A stretch of 64,000 nucleotides of DNA from Qipengyuania nanhaisediminis (GTDB lineage Bacteria > Pseudomonadota > Alphaproteobacteria > Sphingomonadales > Sphingomonadaceae), in the NCBI RefSeq assembly GCF_900115585.1, contig NZ_FOWZ01000002.1:558001-622000 (forward strand), in the 5' to 3' direction. Made by a program: the position numbers and the translations under genes. Within the stretch, counting starts at the first letter, position 1, and every line of letters begins with the position of its first letter. The notes under the pieces are model-generated. The model was not told where the DNA came from and did not search any database. It worked only from the letters and a program-made list of their open reading frames with translations. Shown piece by piece: positions 44,932 through 52,973 of this stretch.

Positions 44932-46911
44932 TTAACCGTTTAATTTGTTCATGATTTGCGGAACGATATCGTCCGCCGTGAGACCGAATTTCTTGAAGAG
45001 ATCGCCAGCCGGTGCCGATGCGCCGAAGCGGTCGATGCCGATGTTGAGGCCGTCCGTCCCGGTGTAGCGTTCCCACCCGAAGGTGGTGCCCGCCTCGACG
45101 CTGACGCGCAGCGTGTTCGCCGGGATCATGTCGGCGCGATAGTCTGCGGACTGCTCGTCGAAGAGCTGGGTGCAGACAATTGAAACCACGCTGGCGCCGA
45201 TGCCTTCCTTCTCAAGCCGCTCTGCGCATTCGAGAGCGACGTGCACTTCCGAACCGCTGGCCACCAGCGTGACCTTGTGGGCGTTGCTCGATTTCTTGAG
45301 GCGATATGCGCCCTTCGAACACATGTCCGTTTCATCGGGTGCATTGCGTAGCTGCGGCAGGCCTTGACGCGTCAGTGCCAGGACCGTCGGGCGGTCCTTT
45401 TCGCGCAGCGCGATTTCCCAGCACTCCGCCGTTTCGACGACGTCCGCCGGACGCATGACGAGCAGGTTCGGGATCATGCGAAGGCTCTGCACATGCTCGA
45501 TCGGCTGGTGCGTCGGGCCGTCTTCGCCAAGGCCGATACTGTCATGGGTCATGACATAGATCGCGCGGGTCTGCTGCAGGGCCGACAGGCGGATCGCTGC
45601 GCGACAATAATCGGTGAAGACCAAGAAGGTGCCGCCGTAAGGAATCACGCCGCCATGCAGCGCCATGCCGTTCATCGCTGCGGCCATGCCGAATTCGCGA
45701 ATGCCGTAATAGATGTAGCGGCCCGAGTAATCGTCAGCCGTGAGCGGGCCGATCCCGCCTGCCTTGGTGTTGTTCGAACCGGTGAGGTCGGCGCTGCCGC
45801 CGATGGTTTCGGTAAGCTTTCCGTTGATCTGCGCCAGCGCCATTTCGCTGGCCTTGCGGGTGGCGACCTTCTGCGGTTCGGCCATCAGCTTCTGGATGTA
45901 ATTATCGAGGCTGAAGCTTTCGGGCAGGTCGCCAGCCATGCGGCGTTCGAATTCCTTGCGCTGGCCGCTCGCATTGAGGCGATCCTGCCATTCGTCGCGG
46001 GCCTTGGCATGGTCGGCGTTCTTCGCACGCCAGTCGGCATAGACCTGCTCGGGAATTTCGAAGGCCTTGGCATCCCAGCCCAGCACTTCGCGCGCAGCTG
46101 CAATCTCTTCATCGCCAAGCGGCGCACCATGCGTTGCGCTGGTGCCCTGCTTGGTCGGAGCACCCTTGCCGATGACCGTCTTGCAGGCGATCAGCGAGGG
46201 GCGTTCGTCGGCCTGCGCTTCGTCCAGCGCGCGGCGGATATCGTCGAAATCGTGGCCATTACAGGTGGTGACGTGCCAGCCGGTCGCTTCGTAGCGGGCC
46301 TTGATGTCTTCGCTGGTCGACAGGTCGGTCGAACCGTCGATGGTGATATTGTTGTCGTCCCACAGCACGTTCATCCGGCCCAGCTTGAGATGGCCGGCGA
46401 TACCGATCGCTTCGTGGTTGATGCCTTCCATGAGGCAGCCGTCGCCCGCGATCACCCAGGTTTTGTGATCGACCAGCGCATTGCCGAAGGCGGAGTTGAG
46501 GTGACGCTCGGCAATGGCCATGCCGACTGCCATCGCCAGGCCCTGGCCCAGCGGGCCGGTGGTGCATTCCACGCCCGGCAGCAGGAAGTTTTCCGGGTGT
46601 CCGGCGCAGGGGCTGCCGATCTGGCGGAAATTGCGGATGTCTTCGATCTTGGGCTGTTCGTACCCGGCAAGGTGGAGCAGCGAGTAGATCAGCATCGACC
46701 CGTGACCCGCCGACAGCACGAAACGGTCGCGGTCTGCCCAGTCGGGCGCCTTGGGATCGTGGCGGAGGTATTCCGACCACAGCACGGTGGCGGCATCGGC
46801 CATGCCCATCGGCATGCCGGGGTGTCCCGAATTCGCCGCCTGCACCGCATCCATCGAAAGAGCCCTGATGGCGTTGGCCATCTGGACCATGCGGGCAGTG
46901 TCGATTGTCAT
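44932..46911 (-). CDS. tkt: Transketolase
   Basis: 659 residues from ATG 46911. The thiamine diphosphate fold is seen in NSGHPGMPMGMADAATVLW, GHGSMLIYSLLHLAGY, GPLGQGLAMAVG and GDGCLMEGINHEAIGIAGHL, with the pyrimidine domain in TGSNNTKAG and EDGPTHQPIEHV. First gene of tkt-gap-pgk, connecting the pentose phosphate pathway with lower glycolysis. A longer frame upstream overlaps the divergent small gene. Confidence 0.97.
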   Translation of the reverse strand: MTIDTARMVQMANAIRALSMDAVQAANSGHPGMPMGMADAATVLWSEYLRHDPKAPDWADRDRFVLSAGHGSMLIYSLLHLAGYEQPKIEDIRNFRQIGSPCAGHPENFLLPGVECTTGPLGQGLAMAVGMAIAERHLNSAFGNALVDHKTWVIAGDGCLMEGINHEAIGIAGHLKLGRMNVLWDDNNITIDGSTDLSTSEDIKARYEATGWHVTTCNGHDFDDIRRALDEAQADERPSLIACKTVIGKGAPTKQGTSATHGAPLGDEEIAAAREVLGWDAKAFEIPEQVYADWRAKNADHAKARDEWQDRLNASGQRKEFERRMAGDLPESFSLDNYIQKLMAEPQKVATRKASEMALAQINGKLTETIGGSADLTGSNNTKAGGIGPLTADDYSGRYIYYGIREFGMAAAMNGMALHGGVIPYGGTFLVFTDYCRAAIRLSALQQTRAIYVMTHDSIGLGEDGPTHQPIEHVQSLRMIPNLLVMRPADVVETAECWEIALREKDRPTVLALTRQGLPQLRNAPDETDMCSKGAYRLKKSSNAHKVTLVASGSEVHVALECAERLEKEGIGASVVSIVCTQLFDEQSADYRADMIPANTLRVSVEAGTTFGWERYTGTDGLNIGIDRFGASAPAGDLFKKFGLTADDIVPQIMNKLNG

Positions 46912-47087
46912 GCTTTGTATCTCCGCGAGAGGGGTCGATTCGACGCGCGCGCACCCTTCGCGAACGCCGCGCGCGAGGTCAACCTCGGTGCGCCAGAGAT
47001 GCCCCGCCGCCCGGTTTTGGAGCGATTTATCAACAGCACGGTGCAAACCTTTGCGCTGCAACGCCAATCTTGGTATTTCTTCCCGCC

Positions 47088-47279
47088 ATGAGCGAAGCGC
47101 GCATCTTATCTGCCATCGACAGGATTGAAAAAGCGCTCGCGCGAATCGAGACGCAGGCCGCTCTTGCAGGCAGTCCGGGGCAATCCGGCGATCTCGCCGC
47201 GAAGCATGACGCACTGCGCAACCAAGTAAGCGCCAGCCTTGCCGAACTCGACACGCTGATCGCGGAGATGGAGCGATGA
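47088..47279 (+). CDS. Small coiled-coil protein in front of zapA
   Basis: 63 residues from ATG 47088; ends in an ATGA overlap with zapA. It is helical throughout with heptads (ILSAIDRIEKALARIETQAALA, HDALRNQVSASLAELDTLIAEMER) typical of a short coiled coil. Such genes often precede zapA and may take part in cell division. No recognised domain. Confidence 0.75.
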   Translation: MSEARILSAIDRIEKALARIETQAALAGSPGQSGDLAAKHDALRNQVSASLAELDTLIAEMER

Positions 47280-47617
47280 GCGACGTCAAGCTGACCGTCG
47301 GCGAACGCTCCTACACCGTCTCCTGCGCAGACGGGCAGGAACAGCATGTTGAACATCTCGCCGGCATGGTCGACGCCAAGCTCAAGGCCATGGGCGGAAA
47401 CCTCACCGCGAACGAGGCGAAGAATCTCCTGTTCGCTGCACTGATGCTGGCGGACGAAGTGGACGAGGCGGGCAAGAAAGCACCCGTGGAAGCTTCGCCT
47501 GCTTCGGCGAATACCGATGCCGGACAGGGCGATGCCATTGCCGCGCGCCTGGAGCGCCTGGCCACTGCATTCGAAAACGCTGCATCGGCCCTTGAGGGTG
47601 GACCTGCGGCCTCCTAA
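47276..47617 (+). CDS. zapA: Cell division protein ZapA
   Basis: 113 residues. ZapA binds and bundles FtsZ filaments. The N-terminal domain reads KLTVGERSYTVSCADGQEQHVEHLAGMVDAKLKAM, and a helical coiled tail follows (LFAALMLADEVDEA, AARLERLATAFENAASAL). Position in front of a 6S RNA and 5-formyl-THF cyclo-ligase is the classic arrangement. Confidence 0.9.
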   Translation: MSDVKLTVGERSYTVSCADGQEQHVEHLAGMVDAKLKAMGGNLTANEAKNLLFAALMLADEVDEAGKKAPVEASPASANTDAGQGDAIAARLERLATAFENAASALEGGPAAS

Positions 47618-47623
47618 ATAGGC

Positions 47624-47798
47624 GGCGACGGGGCTGCCCGGCACGAGCCGCATGAACATCCCTGAGGCTATAAGCAATCCAAGGGAGCCGTCCCTACCGG
47701 ATTGGCGGGTTCGTCCTGGCGATCTGGATATATGGCGCCCACCTGACGTGAAGGCGTCAGAGGATTTTCCGGCAACGACCCATGGCGGTCCCGTCACC
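47624..47798 (+). ncRNA. ssrS: 6S RNA
   Basis: The gap between zapA and the 5-formyl-THF cyclo-ligase gene holds a structured RNA. Its ends pair as a 15-bp closing stem: 47624-47638 (GGCGACGGGGCTGCC) with 47784-47798 (GGCGGTCCCGTCACC), one mismatch and two wobbles. The middle is a long imperfect bulged helix, as 6S RNA requires to mimic an open promoter and bind sigma-70 RNA polymerase. The location is the usual one in proteobacteria. Ends are approximate. Confidence 0.78.
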
Positions 47799-47876
47799 TG
47801 ATTTGTTGCGCTACCGCTTCGCTGCTTGAGCGCGGATGGGCGCTAAAAATACTGGTCCGGGAAAGCAGGTGGGTAT

Positions 47877-48449
47877 TTGACCAAAGACGAACTTCGCAAG
47901 CATTTGCGGACCGCGCGCCGCGATCAGGTCGCCGCGTTGCCCGACAGCATGCGTGCGCTTGTCTTCCACCGTCCGCCCGCCCCTTTGCTGGAACTCCTCC
48001 CCGAAGGTGCGACGATCGGCCTGTACCGGGCAAACCCGTGCGAGGCACCTGCGGCATCCTACGCCAAGTTCTTTCTCGACAGGGGCCACGAAATCGCGTT
48101 GCCGCGGTTTGCCAGCAGCAATGCACCGATGGAATTTGCCCGCCATTCCGACCCGTTCGACGAAGAAGACCTGGAAGTCGGCCCCTTTGGCCTGCTCCAG
48201 CCCTTCGCCGACGCACCTGTTCTGCAGCCCGACGTATTGATCGTGCCCCTCATAGGCTTCACCGAAACCGGTGAGCGGCTCGGCCAGGGCGGTGGCCATT
48301 ACGACCGCTGGTTGGCGGCACATCCGGACACCCGCACGATCGGCCTCGCCTGGGACTGCCAGCGCGTCGACAGCCTGCCTGTCGAGGAACACGACGCACG
48401 CCTCGACGCTATCGTCACCACGACTCGCTTCTACGGACCCTTCGCATGA
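47877..48449 (+). CDS. 5-formyltetrahydrofolate cyclo-ligase
   Basis: 190 residues from a TTG start at 47877. ATP-dependent enzyme converting 5-formyl-THF to methenyl-THF. Motifs: LRKHLRTARRDQVAAL at the N-terminus, and the C-terminal IVPLIGFTETGERLGQGGGHYDRWL. The neighbouring 6S RNA fits the known linkage of the two. Confidence 0.92.
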   Translation: MTKDELRKHLRTARRDQVAALPDSMRALVFHRPPAPLLELLPEGATIGLYRANPCEAPAASYAKFFLDRGHEIALPRFASSNAPMEFARHSDPFDEEDLEVGPFGLLQPFADAPVLQPDVLIVPLIGFTETGERLGQGGGHYDRWLAAHPDTRTIGLAWDCQRVDSLPVEEHDARLDAIVTTTRFYGPFA

Positions 48450-48679
48450 GAGACGAACCCACCTGGCGCATCTCTGTCGGATTGCTCGGCCTTCTGCTTG
48501 CCCTGCTAGTCTACGGCATCCTGATCGCGCGCTACCTGCCCGGCCTGATCGGTGACTGGAACGCGCTGGTACAGACCGCGATATATCTCTTCCTCGGCCT
48601 GATCTGGCTGATGCCCTTGCGACGTTTCCTCATCTGGATGGAAACCGGCCGCTGGACGGTCCCGCCCGAGAAAGATTGA
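48446..48679 (+). CDS. DUF2842 small membrane protein
   Basis: 77 residues overlapping the previous gene by ATGA. Two transmembrane helices (ISVGLLGLLLALLVYGILIARYL; LVQTAIYLFLGLIWLMPL) and the conserved end RFLIWMETGRW match DUF2842, found in alphaproteobacteria. Function unknown. Confidence 0.85.
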   Translation: MRDEPTWRISVGLLGLLLALLVYGILIARYLPGLIGDWNALVQTAIYLFLGLIWLMPLRRFLIWMETGRWTVPPEKD

Positions 48680-48700
48680 CCTCACGCCCGAGTGCCCTAC

Positions 48701-48718
48701 CCTCCCCGTAACGGGAGG
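48701..48718 (+). promoter_or_regulatory. Hairpin that masks the ribosome site of the symporter gene
   Basis: CCTCCC (48701-48706) pairs exactly with GGGAGG (48713-48718). The latter is the Shine-Dalgarno of the gene beginning TTG at 48727. The hairpin could limit translation unless opened. Confidence 0.35.
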
Positions 48719-48726
48719 AGAGCCCC

Positions 48727-50178
48727 TTGACGCAAGAGACAACGGCGACGGCAGTGCCCGTCGACGCGAGCGAGAAGATGCCGGTCTGGCTGAAGCTGGC
48801 GCATGGTTCCGGAGCCGCGGCATTCGGCATCAAGAATAACGGCTTCGACTATTTCCTGCTGATTTTTTACGGCACGGTCATCGGGCTGGAGCCTTCACTG
48901 GTCGGCCTCGCCATCCTCATCGCATTGGTATTCGACGCAATATCGGACCCGCTGGTCGGCTACTGGTCCGACAATCTGCAATCGCGCTGGGGACGGCGAC
49001 ACCCGTTCATGTATGCGGCCGCGATACCGGTGGCGCTGAGCTATTTCCTGCTGTGGAACCCGCCCGAAATGGGCCAGACCTCGCTGTTCCTTTACCTCAC
49101 CAGCCTCGCGATCCTGATCCGCACCTTCATCACCTTTTACGAGACGCCGAGTTCGGCGCTGATCCCAGAGCTCACGACCGATTACGAAGAACGCACGAGC
49201 CTCCAATCCTATCGCCTGTTCTTCGGCTGGACCTTCGGCGCCTTGATGAGCGTGATCATGTTCGGTGCGCTGCTGACGGGCCCGCAAGGGCTCCTCGATC
49301 GGGATGCCTACGCCACCTACGGCATGATCGGCAGTGCGATGATCTTTATCTTCATCATGATCTCCACAGTCGGCACGCACAGCCGCATCCCGCACCTGCA
49401 TCGCCCCGTAACCCGGTCCGAGAGATACAGCGTCGGCCGGATCTTCCGCGAGATGATCGAGACGCTGAGCGAGAAGAGCTTCATCGCACTGTTTTTCGCG
49501 ACCGTGCTTTTCGCCATCGCGACGGGACTTGCGGCCTCGCTGAACTACCTGCTGCTGACCTATTTCTGGGAATTCTCGTCCTACCAGATCTTCCTGTGGA
49601 CCTGCACGGTGGTCCTGTCGGCCCTGTTCGGCTTCCTGCTGGCACCCTGGGCCACGCGCAAAATTGGCAAGAAGCCGGCGGTCATCGTGCTCGGCCTGCT
49701 TGCTTTCACAATCCAGCCCGCCCCCGTCCTGTTGCGTCTCGTGGGAATGATGCCCGAAAACGGCGATCCGCTGCTGTTCCCGATCGTCCTTGGCGTCAAT
49801 GTCATCGATCTGGCGCTGATCATTGCCGTCCAGGCGGTATCCTTCTCAATGATCGCCGACCTGGTCGAGGCGAACCAGGTGAAAACCGGCCGGCGGTCGG
49901 AGGGCGTCTATTACGCCGCGATGACCTTCACGCGGAAAACCACGCAAGGCCTCGGCGTGCTGGCCGCGGGTCTGATCCTGTCCGGTATCGGCTTCCCCGA
50001 AGGTGCGGACCCCGGCACTGTCGACACGGATACCGTGTGGCAATTGGGCGCCTGGTACGCCCCATCCTTGCTGGTGCTCTATCTCGGGGCCTTGTTCTTC
50101 GTCACGCGCTACAAGATCGACAAGCGCGGGCACGAGGAGAACCTGCGCCGCCTTCGCGAAGGCGCAGCGGCTCGATAG
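48727..50178 (+). CDS. GPH-type (MelB-like) sugar or drug:cation symporter, MFS fold
   Basis: 483 residues from TTG 48727, with twelve hydrophobic segments. It matches the glycoside-pentoside-hexuronide family: NGFDYFLLIFYGTVIGLEPSLVGLAILIALVFDAISDPLVGYWSD near the N-terminus carries the family Asp pair, and RWGRRHPFMY the basic loop. The substrate is not evident; there are no adjacent sugar enzymes. Confidence 0.88.
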   Translation: MTQETTATAVPVDASEKMPVWLKLAHGSGAAAFGIKNNGFDYFLLIFYGTVIGLEPSLVGLAILIALVFDAISDPLVGYWSDNLQSRWGRRHPFMYAAAIPVALSYFLLWNPPEMGQTSLFLYLTSLAILIRTFITFYETPSSALIPELTTDYEERTSLQSYRLFFGWTFGALMSVIMFGALLTGPQGLLDRDAYATYGMIGSAMIFIFIMISTVGTHSRIPHLHRPVTRSERYSVGRIFREMIETLSEKSFIALFFATVLFAIATGLAASLNYLLLTYFWEFSSYQIFLWTCTVVLSALFGFLLAPWATRKIGKKPAVIVLGLLAFTIQPAPVLLRLVGMMPENGDPLLFPIVLGVNVIDLALIIAVQAVSFSMIADLVEANQVKTGRRSEGVYYAAMTFTRKTTQGLGVLAAGLILSGIGFPEGADPGTVDTDTVWQLGAWYAPSLLVLYLGALFFVTRYKIDKRGHEENLRRLREGAAAR

Positions 50179-50189
50179 GCCCAAACGAA

Positions 50190-50213
50190 AAAGCGAGGCC
50201 GAAGCCCCGCTTT
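50190..50213 (+). terminator. Terminator-like hairpin after the symporter gene
   Basis: AAAGCG[A]GGC-CGAA-GCC[C]CGCTTT forms a stem with one A-C mismatch, 11 bases after the symporter stop. It separates that gene from the tRNA-Asp on the other strand. Confidence 0.6.
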
Positions 50214-50242
50214 CGCATTCATCATTCGAAGAATGTCCCAAG

Positions 50243-50319
50243 TGGCGCGAGTGACGGGACTCGAACCCGCGACCCTCGGCGTGACAGGCCGATACTCTAA
50301 CCAACTGAGCTACACCCGC
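50243..50319 (-). tRNA. tRNA-Asp(GTC)
   Basis: Minus-strand cloverleaf: acceptor GCGGGTG pairs with CACTCGC (one G-T), anticodon loop CTGTCAC gives GTC, and T loop GTTCGAGTC. CCA is encoded at 50243-50245. Confidence 0.96.
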
Positions 50320-50496
50320 GCATCTAGGCGCTGTGCCTCTTGGGAGCCGCGCATCTAGGCGGCGGTCCGATTCCTGTCAATGCAGTTTTCTCGCCTTTTT
50401 TCGCTTCTTTTTCCCGCGGTGCAATTTACCCGAAAGTAACCACTCGCGCGCGACAGTGACCCACGCATTTCCACGTGGGGTAACGGGGGAAGTCGC

Positions 50497-50610
50497 ATGT
50501 TGCAGGGCGCATTACTCGCCGCATCGCTGGCGCTGCTTGGAAGCGGCGCGCTGGTCGCGAAATCGGCGATCGATATCCAGTACGACTGTTACCAGGCGCC
50601 CGCGCCCTGA
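50497..50610 (+). CDS. Possible 37-residue small protein
   Basis: ATG 50497 is preceded by GGGGGAAG at a good distance. The product MLQGALLAASLALLGSGALV... has a hydrophobic N-terminal helix, then AIDIQYDCYQ and ends APAP. It could be a tiny membrane or secreted protein. It ends 1 base before the stop of the E2 gene on the opposite strand. Confidence 0.45.
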   Translation: MLQGALLAASLALLGSGALVAKSAIDIQYDCYQAPAP

Positions 50611-51906
50611 TCAGTCGACCAGGATTAATGCAGGCGTTTCGAGGAGCTTCTTGAGCTCCTGGACGAAACTCGCCGCATCGTAACCATCGACGACCCGGTG
50701 ATCGCAGCTGATCGAAATGTTCATCAGCTTGCGCTTCTCGATCCGTTCGCCGCCCGCACCGTCGCTGACATACATCGGGCGTTCGATGATCCGGTTCGGT
50801 CCGATGATCGCGACCTGCGGCCGGTTGATGACCGGTGTGGTCGCCACGCCGCCAAGCGGGCCGAGAGACGTCACGGTGAGCGTGCCGTCCTCCATCTCTT
50901 CCTTCTTGGCCGTGCCGTTGCGGGCCGCCTCTGCAAGCCGCGAAATTTCGTTGGCGAGCTGCCACAGGTTCATGCCCTGGGCATTCTTGATGACCGGCAC
51001 CATGAGGCCCCCGTCGGTCTGTGCCGCCATGCCCATGTTGACCGCACCGAACCGCGTCACCACACCCGCTTCGTCGTCATAGCGGGCGTTGATCATCGGG
51101 AATTGCGGCAAGGTCTTGCAGATAGCCGTGATCAGCAGCGGCAGGATCGTGAGTTTCGGCTTGTCACCGCGATTGGTGTTCAGCTGCGCACGCAGGACTT
51201 CCAGATCGGTGACGTCCACTTCCTCGACATAAGAGAAGTGCGGGATGTTGCGCTTGGAAGCCGCCATGTTCTCGGCGATGCGGCGGCGCATCCCGATGAC
51301 CTTCTTTTCCTCGTCCTCGCGGGTCGGCGCTGCGGCAGAATAGCCGGAGTTATAGGACAGGAACTGGTCGAGATCGCCGTGACGCACGCGGCCATCTTCG
51401 GCAGGCTTCACCTGCGAGAGGTCGACGCCGAGGTCCTTTGCGCGCTTGCGCACGGCAGGCGTGGCGAGAACCTTCGCCGAAGGTGCCGGAGCAGGTTCGG
51501 GCGCGGGCGTCGGTGTCGGAGCCGGCGGCGGGCTGGGATCGGCCGCCATCGCATCGTCGGCATCGCTCGCGTCGGAGGTTTCCACCTCGATGCGCTCTTC
51601 GACCTTCTCAGCCTTCGGAGCAGGCGCAGGTTCGACGTCTTCAGCAACATCTTCGGGCACTTCGCCTTCGACCTCGATCACGACGAGCATCGAGCCGATC
51701 GAAACCATGTCGCCTTCTTCACCGGCGATCTCCACGATCTTGCCGTCTACTGGGCTTTCCATCGGGACGGTCGCCTTGTCGGTCATCATGTCGACGAATT
51801 CCTCGTCCTCACGAACCGTGTCGCCGACCTTCTTGTGCCACTGGACGATTTCCGCCTCGGCAATGCCTTCGCCGATGTCGGGCATGTTGAATACGAACTT
51901 TGCCAT
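50611..51906 (-). CDS. Branched-chain 2-oxoacid dehydrogenase E2 (dihydrolipoyl acyltransferase)
   Basis: 431 residues from ATG 51906. The lipoyl domain at residues 1-80 has the lipoylated Lys 44 in MMTDKATVPM; a Pro/Ala-rich linker follows (PPPAPTPTPAPEPAPAP), then an E1/E3-binding domain (LATPAVRKRAKDLGVDLSQV) and the acyltransferase domain with the catalytic His in SCDHRVVDGYDAA. It transfers acyl groups to CoA. Third gene of the bkd unit; no E3 follows. Confidence 0.93.
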   Translation of the reverse strand: MAKFVFNMPDIGEGIAEAEIVQWHKKVGDTVREDEEFVDMMTDKATVPMESPVDGKIVEIAGEEGDMVSIGSMLVVIEVEGEVPEDVAEDVEPAPAPKAEKVEERIEVETSDASDADDAMAADPSPPPAPTPTPAPEPAPAPSAKVLATPAVRKRAKDLGVDLSQVKPAEDGRVRHGDLDQFLSYNSGYSAAAPTREDEEKKVIGMRRRIAENMAASKRNIPHFSYVEEVDVTDLEVLRAQLNTNRGDKPKLTILPLLITAICKTLPQFPMINARYDDEAGVVTRFGAVNMGMAAQTDGGLMVPVIKNAQGMNLWQLANEISRLAEAARNGTAKKEEMEDGTLTVTSLGPLGGVATTPVINRPQVAIIGPNRIIERPMYVSDGAGGERIEKRKLMNISISCDHRVVDGYDAASFVQELKKLLETPALILVD

Positions 51907-51911
51907 TGCGG

Positions 51912-52973
51912 TTACTCCGCCAGAATCTTGTCGAGGGCCTCGCCGATGCGGATCGGGCCGGGGAAATAGGCCCATTCGAGGCTGTGGGGATAGGGTGTGT
52001 CGAAGCCGGTCACGCGTTCGACAGGGGCTTCGAGATGGTAGAAGCAGCGTTCGGTCACCAGCGCCGAGAGTTCCGCGCCGAAACCGGCGGTGCGGGTCGC
52101 CTCGTGGACGATCAGGCAGCGGCCGGTCTTCTTCACGCTTTCCTCGATCGCTTCGATGTCGAGCGGGACGATCGTGCGAAGGTCGAGGATGTCGGCCTCG
52201 ATGCCCTTCTCTGCGCAGACCGCTTCGACCACGTGAACCATCGTGCCGTAGGCGAGGATGGTGAGTTCCTCGCCCTCTGTCGCGTGCCGCGCCTTGCCCA
52301 GCGGGATTGTGTAGCGGCCTTCGGGCACGATGCTCGCATCGAACTTCTTCCACGGCTGCACGGGCTTGTCGTAATAGCCGGAAAACGGGCCGTTATAGAT
52401 GCGCTTCGGCTCGAAGAAGATGACAGGGTCATTGTCCTCGATGCAGGATATCAATAGGCCCTTCGCATCGTAAGGCGTGGCCGGGATGACCGTTTTCAGG
52501 CCTGACACGTGGGCGAAAATCGCTTCCGGGCTCTGGCTGTGAGTCTGACCGCCGAAGATGCCGCCGCCGAAAGGACTGCGGACCGTCATCGGCGAAGTAT
52601 ATTCGCCTGCCGAACGATAGCGCAGGCGCGCCGCTTCGGAGATCAGCTGGTCGAGACCGGGGTAGATATAATCGGCGAACTGGATTTCGGGCACGGGGCG
52701 CAGGCCGTATGCGCCCATACCGACGGCAGCAGCGATGATGCCGCATTCGGAAATCGGCGTGTCGAAGACCCGGCTCTTGCCGTATTTCTCCTGGAGGCCG
52801 GCGGTACAGCGGAAAACCCCGCCGAAATAGCCGACATCCTCGCCCATCACGACGATATTGTCGTCGCGCGACATGGTCACGTCGAGCGCTTCGTTGATCG
52901 CCTCGATCATGTTGAGGCGGCGTTCAGTGCCCTCTTCCGAAGCAGGCGCAGTCTTGGTTTGCGTGTCGCTCAT
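51912..52973 (-). CDS. Branched-chain 2-oxoacid dehydrogenase E1 beta subunit
   Basis: 353 residues from ATG 52973. Thiamine-dependent E1 partner subunit, with LNMIEAINEALDVTMSRDDNIVVMGEDVGYFGGVFR, PEIQFADYIYPGLDQLISEAARLRYRS, and the C-terminal transketolase domain (EATRTAGFGAEL). ATGA overlap with the alpha subunit gene; 5 bases before E2. Confidence 0.93.
   Translation of the reverse strand: MSDTQTKTAPASEEGTERRLNMIEAINEALDVTMSRDDNIVVMGEDVGYFGGVFRCTAGLQEKYGKSRVFDTPISECGIIAAAVGMGAYGLRPVPEIQFADYIYPGLDQLISEAARLRYRSAGEYTSPMTVRSPFGGGIFGGQTHSQSPEAIFAHVSGLKTVIPATPYDAKGLLISCIEDNDPVIFFEPKRIYNGPFSGYYDKPVQPWKKFDASIVPEGRYTIPLGKARHATEGEELTILAYGTMVHVVEAVCAEKGIEADILDLRTIVPLDIEAIEESVKKTGRCLIVHEATRTAGFGAELSALVTERCFYHLEAPVERVTGFDTPYPHSLEWAYFPGPIRIGEALDKILAE

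Noticed and set aside
45364-47091. 575-codon plus-strand frame opposite tkt
   Set aside because: Antisense shadow of the transketolase gene.
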